Position numbers and translations under genes: made by a program. From positions 1-36,883 of the forward strand of contig JAGWGB010000013.1 of the NCBI GenBank assembly GCA_028867595.1: DNA of 36,883 nt, written 5' to 3'. The DNA is from Nitrososphaerota archaeon. Its GTDB lineage: Archaea > Thermoproteota > Nitrososphaeria > Nitrososphaerales > Nitrosopumilaceae. Position 1 is the first letter of the stretch. Every line of letters begins with the position of its first letter. Shown in pieces: positions 16,911-24,468 of the stretch. The notes beneath the pieces were generated by a model. That model was not told where the DNA came from and made no database searches. It saw nothing but the letters and a program-made list of their open reading frames with translations.

Positions 16911-18377
16911 CTAGGAATTCAGTGAGATCATTCCGTTTGCAATCATGTATTGTATCCCTTTGACAAATTCAGTATCAGATATTTGTCCATCAGCCCACCA
17001 TCCGGCGTTGTTCTTTACCCATGCTGGGATTCCCTGAGCTGCACTAGTGGATACGCTCGTCTGTGGGACTTTCATTATTCCATTTTGAATAAGATATTGT
17101 ATGCCTTTTTCAAATTGACTATCGTCAACTTGTCCTTGCGACCACCACTTGGCGTTGTTCTTTATCCAGGATGGAATTACAATACTTTGAGTATTGCCTG
17201 TATTGTTTACAAGACCTGATGAAATACTAGTTGATGATGAAGTAGATGAAGAAGAACCAAATGGAGGAGCTACTTTCACATCAATTTTTACCATGCCTGC
17301 CTGACTAACATCAGTTACCCCTGATTCAGGACCTGTTCCTGCAACGTAAAGTACGTAATGGGCTATCGATGGAGGTTGTTTTTCTATGAAATGTTGTTCG
17401 TCGTCACCAACTGCAGAATAGATGTCTGTCCTTCCAATGCTTTGTGCTAAAGAATCAAGCTCGTGGCCCTGATTATCTACAGTGTAAATATCATAATGAA
17501 CATCTGAGATTCGTTGAGTTGATGAATAAACAGGCGCAAAAGTTAACCTCCAACCCATCGGACATCCTTGGTGTGGCACTGCTGGGCTGTAGTAATATTC
17601 TACAGCAATGGTACCTGAATCCGTCGATTGCGTATCATGAACAACATCATTTGCATAATCCACTGGAGGGCATTGCGAACTTCCTCCAAGCGGATTGGTA
17701 GACACCACGTTAAGAAATGAAGGCGGCTGTGCACTGTTTCCATGTTCCAATAGGCTGTATTGATAACCAATTGTAGGTGCACCGCTGGTCTTTATTGCAT
17801 ACACATTTGCCTTGATTGGGTATGCCATTGTTGGTTCTACCCAAATGTAGCTATCAACTCCGCTATCATGGAAATGCAATGTCGATGCTTGGAATGTTCC
17901 AGCAGGAACTGTCACGCTCTGCATACCTATGGAACCTATCGATACCTCTCCATAGATTCCAGTCTGCCCCCAGACTGGTTGTAGTATGTCCACAGGAGCA
18001 GTCTTTATTGCAAAAGAATCAAGCCATGTCAATGTTAATCGATATACATTCACGTAATCTGAAAGGTTTGGGTCAGAATATGTTGGATCAGGCGTGACAT
18101 TTCCTATCTTGACAATACCTTTTTGCACTATGGAGCCATCGTGCACCACCATCTGCAAATTATAACCATTGCTTGTCTGGTTCTGTACCCAAAAATCCAT
18201 CTCAAATGGGGCCAAGTTATGATAGAAAACATCTGCTATGGTGTATCTGTAATAATCGCCAACCTTCAACCCTTGACCAACATACCAAGGTGTGGCAAAT
18301 ACATTAGGCATCATAGAAATTGTTCCAACTAGAACAACTAAAACAACGAAAAGTGCAAGTGAAGATCCAAATCTCAT
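16911..18377 (-). CDS. Large secreted protein with C-terminal Trp-rich tandem repeats
   Basis: This 488-residue protein has a clear N-terminal signal peptide (LALFVVLVVLVGTISMM, then FATPWY). A beta-rich extracellular region of about 370 residues follows, then a Ser/Thr-rich linker. Two tandem repeats of about 37 residues close the protein, at roughly 405-443 and 452-487. Each repeat follows the pattern I-P-x-W-x-K-N-N-A-x-W-W-x-x-G-Q-x-x-D-x-x-F-x-K-G-I-Q-Y. The same repeats end the metzincin protease at 34092. The large domain is not recognised. The gene heads a likely operon with the cupredoxin, so a role in envelope copper or redox chemistry is possible but only positional. Confidence 0.85.
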   Translation of the reverse strand: MRFGSSLALFVVLVVLVGTISMMPNVFATPWYVGQGLKVGDYYRYTIADVFYHNLAPFEMDFWVQNQTSNGYNLQMVVHDGSIVQKGIVKIGNVTPDPTYSDPNLSDYVNVYRLTLTWLDSFAIKTAPVDILQPVWGQTGIYGEVSIGSIGMQSVTVPAGTFQASTLHFHDSGVDSYIWVEPTMAYPIKANVYAIKTSGAPTIGYQYSLLEHGNSAQPPSFLNVVSTNPLGGSSQCPPVDYANDVVHDTQSTDSGTIAVEYYYSPAVPHQGCPMGWRLTFAPVYSSTQRISDVHYDIYTVDNQGHELDSLAQSIGRTDIYSAVGDDEQHFIEKQPPSIAHYVLYVAGTGPESGVTDVSQAGMVKIDVKVAPPFGSSSSTSSSTSISSGLVNNTGNTQSIVIPSWIKNNAKWWSQGQVDDSQFEKGIQYLIQNGIMKVPQTSVSTSAAQGIPAWVKNNAGWWADGQISDTEFVKGIQYMIANGMISLNS

Positions 18378-18417
18378 CCTATGCTAAAAATCTGTCAAGC
18401 TGTCAGATAAACCAATT

Positions 18418-18437
18418 ACATGTTCTCACATGTTCTT
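18418..18437 (-). promoter_or_regulatory. Tandem 10-bp direct repeats upstream of the secreted-protein gene
   Basis: ACATGTTCTC (18418-18427) and ACATGTTCTT (18428-18437) repeat with a 10-bp period, so both copies face the same side of the helix. On the minus strand they lie about 41-60 bases before the start codon, just upstream of an apparent TATA region (about 18404-18412). This is a typical activator or accessory-site position. Confidence 0.4.
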
Positions 18438-18478
18438 AAAGGGTATTAGAAGTTAGTATACATCCAGATACAGTTGTG

Positions 18479-18609
18479 CTCAAGAAAAAGAATAAACTTG
18501 AGAATAATGTATGGTGTTAAGTATTTTCATACATCACTAATATCACAGGTCATCTCTTCGGAGATCTAACTCATATCCTACCCTTCCAAGTAGACCTGTA
18601 CTTGGAAGG
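18479..18609. other. Cluster of four hairpins in the 18378-18705 gap (possible RNA or regulatory leader)
   Basis: The 328-base gap has four consecutive inverted repeats. They are CTCAAG/CTTGAG (18479-18484, 18497-18502); ATGTATG/CATACAT (18507-18513, 18528-18534); ATCTC-TTCG-GAGAT (18552-18565), a UUCG tetraloop; and CCTTCCAAGTA/TACTTGGAAGG (18582-18592, 18599-18609), an 11-bp perfect stem with a 6-base loop. No open frame is apparent across it. It could be a small RNA, the leader of the downstream gene or a double-stranded protein-binding region. The strand is undecided. Confidence 0.45.
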
Positions 18610-18705
18610 TATAGGTCAACACAGTCTAGATATGCCGATAAATTTTATCTGCAAATTGCAGTGTATACTGCCAGAGATTTATTTCATATCTACATGTGAT
18701 TAGAC

Positions 18706-19149
18706 ATGGTAGAGGTGGACATTATGCTCAAGATTGACACCACTTTTGAAAAAGTGTGGAACATAATATCTAAGATAGAAAATGATCGTAATTATTGGAA
18801 AGGTATTGTTCGTATAAAAAACATATCAAATGACAGAAATGTTGTAGAGCGAGAGATATACTTGGCTAACGGCAACAAATACCATCAAAAGATTACATTA
18901 TTTCCAAAAGAAGGCATACACATACGATGGACAAAAGGAACTGTCACTGGTACAAAGGATATAATGCTTATCGATGGCGGGAATACCACCATTGTCCGTG
19001 TTCAAATAAATTACAAACCCAGAGGAGCGGTACGTATAGGATCAAGAGGCATTTTAGAAGAATTGCAGTCTCAAACAGAAAATGCTTTAGAATTGATAAA
19101 AAAAGAAGCAGAGTGCAAACCGTATGGTACTATGAAAAATAAGATATGA
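18706..19149 (+). CDS. SRPBCC (START/polyketide-cyclase-like) protein
   Basis: The 147-residue protein has the helix-grip pattern of the SRPBCC superfamily: a first strand MVEVDIMLKIDTTFEKVWNI, the early helix, a series of beta strands including GIHIRWTKGTVTGT and TTIVRVQINY, and a long C-terminal helix (LEELQSQTENALELIKKEA). Such proteins bind hydrophobic ligands in a deep cavity; here the ligand is unknown. It is cytoplasmic by composition. The ATG at 18706 starts directly with the first strand. Confidence 0.75.
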   Translation: MVEVDIMLKIDTTFEKVWNIISKIENDRNYWKGIVRIKNISNDRNVVEREIYLANGNKYHQKITLFPKEGIHIRWTKGTVTGTKDIMLIDGGNTTIVRVQINYKPRGAVRIGSRGILEELQSQTENALELIKKEAECKPYGTMKNKI

Positions 19150-19166
19150 GTTGAGAGATCAGGAGA

Positions 19167-19448
19167 TCATTTTTGAGATCTAGTGTGAAACAAACATGCA
19201 TTAGTTTTGTATCTCATCTCCCATCGACCGGACATTCCTACAACATATTCAATTTGGAGAAGGTTTGTTTCTACCAGCCTCTTTAGTTTTCTATATGTTG
19301 TGCTCTGAGCAAGATTTGATTCCAAAATAATCTGATTTGCAGATTTTGACACATCATAGGTGGATTCCAAAATTAATTTTGTGTCCCTGTCAGAGAGAAT
19401 CTTTTCATACAATTCAGATTTTTCTGATCTTTGGGTTTGACCATGCAT
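19167..19448 (-). CDS. Winged-helix transcriptional regulator
   Basis: A 93-residue winged-helix DNA-binding protein. The segment ILSDRDTKLILESTYDVSKS is the first helices, and ANQIILESNLAQSTTYRKLK is a helix-turn-helix with recognition helix STTYRKLKRLVE, followed by a wing. The open frame extends to 19532, but I prefer the Met at 19448. An ATTATACCTT box (minus strand, about 19480-19488) lies 32-40 bases upstream, and the extra N-terminal residues look non-coding. It lies downstream of the ribbon-helix-helix gene on the same strand, so this region holds two small regulators together. The target is unknown. Confidence 0.75.
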   Translation of the reverse strand: MHGQTQRSEKSELYEKILSDRDTKLILESTYDVSKSANQIILESNLAQSTTYRKLKRLVETNLLQIEYVVGMSGRWEMRYKTNACLFHTRSQK

Positions 19449-19550
19449 CAAATCAGTTCGACTTCCACTGTTGTACCATAAGGTATAATCATGAAAATTA
19501 GAATAAATGTGGGACGTACACACTGCAATCAAAACAAGGCAGGCTACACA

Positions 19551-20078
19551 CTATTCAGAAAATTGAAATGCGATTGTATTTTTTTCTGCCTTTACAGCGA
19601 TTTTTCTGTTGAAAGCTTCTTGAAAGAGAAGCTCTAAAATTGTCTTGTGATATATTGACCAGTTTTTTCCAATGTCATGTTTCATGACGTATGTGTGAGA
19701 GCCATTGTCTTTGGTATGGCTTACTTGAACTGATGAGTTTATCATCCTGGTTTCAAACCACGATAAGAAAGAAATCAAGTCCATTTTGCCTCGCATGAAT
19801 AACGCAATGTCTCTCACTTCATTCTTGCCAATTCGAGAGGCAATTGATACTACATCATCGTGTTTCATCTTGCCAAAAATCTCAATGAAGACAGGTTTGT
19901 TTATCATTACAAAGCCAGACACAGGCTCGTATATGTCCCATTCAAGAAATCTCCGCAGTGCCTGGTTTGCCAGCGTGTTAGTGCTTACTTGTCGCTTACT
20001 TGACTCATCACGTAATCGTGTTAACACTTCGTCGTCTAATCTGAATGTGATGGTGGATGTTTTCTTGGATAAACTCAA
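19551..20078 (-). CDS. Ribbon-helix-helix regulator with an uncharacterised C-terminal domain
   Basis: Residues 8-48 (STITFRLDDEVLTRLRDESS, then QALRRFLEWD) form a CopG/MetJ-type ribbon-helix-helix. The rest, about 125 residues, is a separate domain with a late MKHDIGKNWSIYHKTILELL motif. The gene at 32725 encodes a clear paralogue with the same layout (VLHDLGEKWSLYLTKLLSS). The C-terminal domain probably senses a ligand or mediates oligomerisation, but this is inference. Length (175 residues) is far beyond a bare CopG protein. The start ATG directly precedes the first strand. Confidence 0.82.
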   Translation of the reverse strand: MSLSKKTSTITFRLDDEVLTRLRDESSKRQVSTNTLANQALRRFLEWDIYEPVSGFVMINKPVFIEIFGKMKHDDVVSIASRIGKNEVRDIALFMRGKMDLISFLSWFETRMINSSVQVSHTKDNGSHTYVMKHDIGKNWSIYHKTILELLFQEAFNRKIAVKAEKNTIAFQFSE

Positions 20079-20188
20079 TCTCCTACAATGATGCGTTGCT
20101 AGTTTTTTAATATTTGTAATCTATCAAAGATGTTTTATAGAACCAACCTATTGTTGACCAAGACCGTTACACAGTAACTTGAAGAATG

Positions 20189-20758
20189 CTATCTTTTTTC
20201 ACGTATACGTCGCCATATGACAATTCCTATTACTACAAACACCCCGGTTAAGATGAGGAAAGGCAGCAAGATATAGACCAAATTCATAATTTGAAATTGT
20301 GGCGATGAAACAAAGACAACAAATTTTGAAACGTTTATGAAAGTCGTGGTGTCTATACGCAGAAAAATCTCATACGTGCCACCATTTTCAAAAACATAGC
20401 TATGAGAAAAATCACCGTTTTGTATTTGTGTACTATTAAATTTGTAAGCAATATCATTTGCAGATGAATTTTTTCCTTGATAATGTAGAATTGTGACGGT
20501 TTCGGTGAAATTTGTGAGATGTTCGCCTGTTTGCAAATTTTGAACGCTAAAGTTTAGGACGGAACTTTTTCCTACAGAGGGAGTTTGTGGCTCTATCCCA
20601 AATTGAATCAAAATGTTGTCTTTCGGGTTTTTCCACTCTTGAATGTTATATCCATAGAGATGCCCATAAGACGGTGAATTTGGAATGAAAAGCAAACTAG
20701 TGATAAATATGATTGCCATCATTGTAAGAAAATGGGTGCGAGTATTTGTCTTCAACAA
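20189..20758 (-). CDS. Type-I membrane protein with extracellular beta domain
   Basis: The 189-residue protein has an N-terminal signal peptide (THFLTMMAIIFITSLLFIPN), an extracellular beta-sandwich-like part of about 115 residues (with the pattern PSVGKSSVLNFSVQNLQ), one C-terminal transmembrane helix (VYILLPFLILTGVFVVIGIV) and a short RRIREKR cytoplasmic tail. The pattern resembles YtkA-like domains. A His follows the likely cleavage region (SYG/HLYGYN), so a mature N-terminal His, as in copper-binding CopC-like proteins, is conceivable. It is divergent from the gene at 20872, which has the same architecture. Confidence 0.75.
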   Translation of the reverse strand: MLKTNTRTHFLTMMAIIFITSLLFIPNSPSYGHLYGYNIQEWKNPKDNILIQFGIEPQTPSVGKSSVLNFSVQNLQTGEHLTNFTETVTILHYQGKNSSANDIAYKFNSTQIQNGDFSHSYVFENGGTYEIFLRIDTTTFINVSKFVVFVSSPQFQIMNLVYILLPFLILTGVFVVIGIVIWRRIREKR

Positions 20759-20871
20759 GTTATTCAGATCATAGTTGTTTTATAATACATTGCCAAGATT
20801 CCAATTTCAAAATTGTTGATGTTGGAAAAGAGATGCAGGATATTTAAGCAACGTGTTCCATACAAAAGCAA

Positions 20872-21468
20872 ATGCGAGTGATAGTTTTATCAACATTAGT
20901 AGGTTTTTTAATCATGTTTGCATCTCATGGTGCCAATGCAGAATTATCAAGTGGTTCCATTTTTAACAATTTTTTCTCAGGTTTAAAATGGCAACCTGAT
21001 GCGTTGAATGCGGAATCTGAAGTAATTGGAAACTATCAAGTAGTCATTACAACAAACCCATTAACTCCCATAGTGAACCAAACAACTCACATGGAATTCA
21101 AAGTATACAATTACAATCAAGGAGCTTACAGCGATAAATCAAATTATGCTGAGACTGGTGTGAATCACTTTATCATGGGAATTCGTGTTTTTTACAATGA
21201 TGATCTTGTAGATGAGATTCATCCGCAACTACACAAGGGAAATTCTTGGGACATGGACTATACTTTCCACAGATCGGGAAATCATGTGCTAAAAATAGAC
21301 CTGTATGACGCAGACAGGAATAACCAAGTCATAACTTATATCTTCAATATGCCAGTAAACACGATTTTTGGGCCTATTTTTGAATATATTCTGATTGCAG
21401 CCGCGATTGCATTAGCAGGTACTCTCATTTGGGTAAGATTTGTCATGATGAAGAAAAAAGCACCATAA
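20872..21468 (+). CDS. Type-I membrane protein, partner-like of the divergent gene
   Basis: The 198-residue product has a signal peptide (residues 1-23, ending SHGANA/ELS), an extracellular beta domain (YQVVITTNPLTPIVNQTTHM, ending HVLKIDLYDADR), a C-terminal membrane helix (YILIAAAIALAGTLIWV) and a basic tail MKKKAP. The domain again resembles the YtkA type, with a P-x-x-P-x-V pattern and several His residues (GVNHF, EIHPQLH, FHRSGNH). A TATA-like ATATTTAAG at about 20838-20846 fits a short 5' leader. Function unknown; a copper- or redox-related envelope role is a guess. Confidence 0.75.
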   Translation: MRVIVLSTLVGFLIMFASHGANAELSSGSIFNNFFSGLKWQPDALNAESEVIGNYQVVITTNPLTPIVNQTTHMEFKVYNYNQGAYSDKSNYAETGVNHFIMGIRVFYNDDLVDEIHPQLHKGNSWDMDYTFHRSGNHVLKIDLYDADRNNQVITYIFNMPVNTIFGPIFEYILIAAAIALAGTLIWVRFVMMKKKAP

Positions 21469-21559
21469 GCGTGCCATTACCAATACGAATGCCTAAAGAA
21501 CAGTTTTAGATCCATATACAGAGAGAAAGAATATTAGCGGATTTTAGACATCTAAATTC

Positions 21560-21727
21560 ATGGGCTTGTTTATAAAAAAGGAAGAACAGCCGCAGACAAA
21601 GTGTAAAGAATGTGGCTTGGAGTTGAACGATCCAGAACGTCTAGACAGACACATGAAGAAGGCGCATCGCCACGCACCACAGCGAAAATCTGACGAACAA
21701 GGGTTCACAACAGGTGGCATGTGGTAA
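21560..21727 (+). CDS. C2H2 zinc-finger micro-protein, 55 aa
   Basis: This short gene encodes one classical zinc finger: Cys15 and Cys18 (CKECGLEL), then His31 and His36 (DRHMKKAH), spaced C-x2-C-x12-H-x4-H. A basic region follows, and the tail ends GGMW. Single-finger proteins of this size occur in archaea and bind DNA, RNA or protein. A TATA-like AGAATATTAG at about 21527-21536 lies near 26-32 bases upstream of the ATG, consistent with a leaderless transcript. It precedes the DedA gene by 47 bases on the same strand. Confidence 0.8.
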   Translation: MGLFIKKEEQPQTKCKECGLELNDPERLDRHMKKAHRHAPQRKSDEQGFTTGGMW

Positions 21728-21774
21728 GCCTCACGCGATAGGTATAATTCAGTATTCAAATGTCATAGTAGAAG

Positions 21775-22392
21775 TTGGTTACCCTTGAGATTCTCAGCAG
21801 TCTGACTAATTTCATAATTCAGACCATATCAAATTCCGGATATCTCGGAGTCTTCTTTCTCATGGTTGCAGAAAGTGCGCTAATACCAATACCAAGTGAG
21901 GTAATCATGCCGTTTTCCGGATACCTTGTATCTACAGGCAAGTTTAGCATCGTGCCAGTCATACTTGCAGGCTCTGTTGGAAATCTAGTTGGATCCCTAA
22001 TTGCATATGCCATAGGGATGTACCTTGGAAGAGGTTTTGTGTTAAGATATGGAAAGTATGTCTTGCTCAAAAAATCACATCTTGAGCTTGCCGAGTCCTA
22101 TTTCAAAAAATATGGCGACAAGTCCACTTTTATCAGCAGGTTACTGCCTGCAATAAGGACATACGTCTCGCTTCCTGCAGGCGTAGCCAAGATGAACCTG
22201 AAGAGGTTTGTCGCCTTTACATTCATAGGTTCAGTCATATGGAATACTGCACTAACATTTATCGGCCTAAAATTGGGCCAAGAGTGGGAAAGTATCAGGA
22301 AATATTCAAACTATTTTGATGTACTAGTAATAGCAATAGTGGTTATTGCCATAGTTGTGTATTTGAAGAAACGACGCGTCAGCGATTCTTAA
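21775..22392 (+). CDS. DedA family (VTT/SNARE-associated) membrane protein
   Basis: DedA proteins are polytopic inner-membrane proteins implicated in lipid flipping and membrane homeostasis. The 205-residue product has the family signatures ESALIPIPSEVIMPFSGYLV, GSLIAYAIGMYLGRG, FKKYGDKSTFISRLLPAIRT and SLPAGVAKM, with about five hydrophobic segments. The frame opens with TTG and lacks an early ATG, so a TTG start is accepted. Its 3' end overlaps the convergent PIN-like gene by 14 bases. Confidence 0.9.
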   Translation: MVTLEILSSLTNFIIQTISNSGYLGVFFLMVAESALIPIPSEVIMPFSGYLVSTGKFSIVPVILAGSVGNLVGSLIAYAIGMYLGRGFVLRYGKYVLLKKSHLELAESYFKKYGDKSTFISRLLPAIRTYVSLPAGVAKMNLKRFVAFTFIGSVIWNTALTFIGLKLGQEWESIRKYSNYFDVLVIAIVVIAIVVYLKKRRVSDS

Positions 22393-22660
22393 AGTTACCA
22401 AGTTCTTCCAAAATTATCTTGAATAAAGATTCAGTATCAAGCAAAACACATGGAATGTTGTTTTCCTTGCAGGCCTTTCCGACTTCAACATCTTCGGTTA
22501 TCATTATCATTCCATTTTCTTCAGCATATTTTATTACAGAATAATCACTTGACAGTTTCTTTCCCTCCATTATCAGTTTTTTTACGCTAAATGCGTCATA
22601 GCCGAATTCTTTTAGCCTCGTATCCATACCATCGTACATTTCATCGACTAGTACTTTCAT
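22379..22660 (-). CDS. DUF5615-type PIN-like protein
   Basis: The 93-residue protein follows the DUF5615/Mut7-C-like fold: an N-terminal acidic VLVDEMYDG, a helix LKEFGYDAFSV, the SSDYSVIKYAEENG acidic helix and the MIMITEDVEVG strand, all holding Asp/Glu residues that line the metal site of PIN-like nucleases. Members are often found as toxin-like or RNA-processing proteins, but no antitoxin gene adjoins it here. A free-standing RNase role is possible. It is convergent with the DedA gene. Confidence 0.75.
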   Translation of the reverse strand: MKVLVDEMYDGMDTRLKEFGYDAFSVKKLIMEGKKLSSDYSVIKYAEENGMIMITEDVEVGKACKENNIPCVLLDTESLFKIILEELGNFKNR

Positions 22661-22816
22661 CGTATTTTCTTCTTTCTAGATGCTTATTATTTATCTGATT
22701 TGATCTTTCTACAAATTTGATCGATGAGCATTTTTGAATTCAACAACTACATTCATAGATCTAGAACAAAATGGAGCTTTAAAGGATTGTTTTCATCTAA
22801 CTCAATTTCCCATTAA

Positions 22817-23308
22817 CTATTTTACAACAATATTAGTGTTAATTATATCTGTAAGTTGACTTGACATTAAATTCCCATTGAGAAGAAACGTCTGCACAGA
22901 ATACATTCCAGCTTTTTGTGGTATCCAGGACTCGGCTACAGTAAGGGATTGGTTCGGTGAAATGTTTACAGACATACTGCTTCGAGATTGAATCTGATTG
23001 TTTTGATCAAGCACTCGAACAACATATGTGAATCGCTTCTCTCCTGTGCCATGATTTTCAATGATTGATGAAAATCCAATTGGAGTTCCCACGTATAGAT
23101 CATTTTTTTGATGGCCCTTCATATCAACAATTGTTGGATTAGACAAGGTTATTTCACTTAGTTGACCCAAAGCATATCCAGGAATTCCCATTACTAACAT
23201 AGTCATACTAAGGATTATCACTTGTTTGCGCATAATCCGATATGATTTTTTATTATCATCAATTATTTTGATTAATCCATAACATTTTTGACAGGATTCA
23301 TTTGACAT
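22817..23308 (-). CDS. Secreted Ig-like/CARDB-type protein behind the left inverted repeat
   Basis: The frame of 163 residues has a hydrophobic segment (VIILSMTMLVMGIPGYALG) and then an extracellular beta domain (VGTPIGFSSIIENHGTGEKR, ending MYSVQTFLL), like adhesion or CARDB folds. From the ATG at 23308 it begins with a CxxC stretch, MSNESCQKCYG, resembling the start of the zinc-ribbon gene at 24469. From the Met at 23233 it would begin with a clean signal peptide. A TATA-like box at 23337-23345, at the outer edge of the left repeat, suits the 23308 start. Both starts are possible. Confidence 0.7.
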   Translation of the reverse strand: MSNESCQKCYGLIKIIDDNKKSYRIMRKQVIILSMTMLVMGIPGYALGQLSEITLSNPTIVDMKGHQKNDLYVGTPIGFSSIIENHGTGEKRFTYVVRVLDQNNQIQSRSSMSVNISPNQSLTVAESWIPQKAGMYSVQTFLLNGNLMSSQLTDIINTNIVVK

Positions 23309-23336
23309 GTCTATTTTCTAAACAATAATAATTTTA

Positions 23337-23417
23337 GTATATTAGTATTGAGAGACACTTTTCAAAATGAAATAATTTTGGATATTAAGAAACTAAAGAT
23401 CATTTAGAGAAATGTAT
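23337..23417 (+). repeat. Left copy of an 81-bp inverted repeat
   Basis: Compared with the reverse complement of 24677-24757, the inner 56 bases (23362-23417) are identical. The outer 25 bases have six mismatches and no gaps. The outer end, GTATATTA (23337-23344), reads as a TATA box on the minus strand 29-36 bases before the ATG at 23308, so the repeat appears to carry that gene's promoter and upstream region. Confidence 0.95.
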
Positions 23418-23512
23418 TATAATCATTAAATCATTTGTCCACAAAATATTTTTACTTCAATTATGCAATATTTTTGTAAATGTACATATGTCTGTGAGGG
23501 AGGTATTTGTTT

Positions 23513-24049
23513 TTGGCCAATCCTACAACCAATGAAGACAGAATACTGGAATACATACAACGAAATCCCGGATGCCATCTTCGCCGTATCAAAAATGATT
23601 TAGACATGTCAATGGGTACTACACAATATCATTTGAATTCGCTAGAAAAGGCTGGAAAAATTATCTCTGAAAGACATAGTTTGCACCGATTCTATTTCCC
23701 TGTAGGAATTTTTGAGTTAAAACAAAAAAACATAATGAAGATTCTGAATCAAGATACCTTAAGAGAGATATTGTTATTCATAATAGAAAGAAAGAATCCC
23801 ACTCAGACAGAGATCAGCGAGCGCATAAAAATAACTGCAGCGTCTGTTAACTGGCATATAAAACGACTACTTGAACTTGGCATTGTGAATGAAACCCGAG
23901 AAGGAAAGTTCAAGAGATACGAGTTTGTTGGAAGTCCTTCACATATCATAAAGATACTGAAAGAATATCATCCATCCCTGTGGAATAGTTGGAGTGATAG
24001 ATTGGCTGAGATGTTTTTGTCATTGCACAAGGACGGTAAGGAAACATGA
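23513..24049 (+). CDS. Double winged-helix transcriptional regulator
   Basis: The protein (about 178 residues) has two winged-helix domains. The first spans roughly residues 1-65 (ILEYIQRNPGCHLRRIKNDL, MGTTQYHLNSLEKAGKI). The second spans about 80-150 (TQTEISERIKITAASVNWHI, then KRLLELGIVNE). This tandem layout is common in archaeal regulators. The frame opens with TTG at 23507, but the Shine-Dalgarno-like GGGAGGT at 23498-23504 is two bases from it and eight from the in-frame TTG at 23513, which is therefore preferred. It heads a cassette with the membrane gene at 24046, overlapping by ATGA, and lies between the two 81-bp inverted repeats. Confidence 0.85.
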   Translation: MANPTTNEDRILEYIQRNPGCHLRRIKNDLDMSMGTTQYHLNSLEKAGKIISERHSLHRFYFPVGIFELKQKNIMKILNQDTLREILLFIIERKNPTQTEISERIKITAASVNWHIKRLLELGIVNETREGKFKRYEFVGSPSHIIKILKEYHPSLWNSWSDRLAEMFLSLHKDGKET

Positions 24050-24348
24050 ATGTGCCACCATTTTCCTTTGGGCCTGGATTCTCAGAGATATTTATTGGTA
24101 CACAAATAACTATTATAGTAATTTCCGTTATCTTGATGACTTTATCTATTTCCATCTACAGAAATAAAAATTTGAAAAGAATCGCATTTGCTATAGCAAT
24201 ATTTGCTTTATTTGCTTTTCAACACATTATCAATTTTGTTGATGCTAAAGTGGGCGATATTATGCCTGATGACATGAGATATGCGGTATTTTCATCAATA
24301 ACATTGGTTATAATTGGATTATTCTTTTTAGCAATAGTCAAGAAATAA
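24046..24348 (+). CDS. Small polytopic membrane protein coupled to the regulator
   Basis: The 100-residue protein has three hydrophobic segments: FIGTQITIIVISVILMTLSI, IAFAIAIFALFAFQHIINFV and VFSSITLVIIGLFFLAIV. A short basic loop (YRNKNLKR) suggests an orientation. The ATG overlaps the regulator stop as ATGA, so the pair are probably translated together. A one-component regulator paired with a small membrane protein could sense the membrane or envelope, but that is inference. No family is recognised. Confidence 0.75.
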   Translation: MNVPPFSFGPGFSEIFIGTQITIIVISVILMTLSISIYRNKNLKRIAFAIAIFALFAFQHIINFVDAKVGDIMPDDMRYAVFSSITLVIIGLFFLAIVKK

Positions 24349-24353
24349 CTTGT

Positions 24354-24412
24354 ACAGTTTTCTAACTGTTTGTCTTATAATAAAAAAAGCAATATTGTCA
24401 ACTTATGCTTTT
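24354..24412 (+). terminator. Possible terminator region after the regulator operon
   Basis: A hairpin ACAGT-TTTCTA-ACTGT (24354-24369) follows the stop codon by five bases. Seven-base complements AAAAGCA (24385-24391) and TGCTTTT (24406-24412) form a second. Position and T/A-rich flanks suggest transcription ends here, before the separate promoter of the zinc-ribbon gene. Confidence 0.35.
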
Positions 24413-24468
24413 AGTTAGATGAACGTATCTGAAATGTAATATAGCATAACTCGCATTGTTAACAAGAC

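Noticed and set aside
19449-19532. N-terminal extension of the winged-helix regulator
   Set aside because: A TATA-like box lies inside it and the residues do not resemble a domain, so the start at 19448 is preferred.
22379-22660. Toxin-antitoxin pair based on the PIN-like protein
   Set aside because: No small antitoxin-like gene adjoins it; the neighbours are DedA and a secreted protein.
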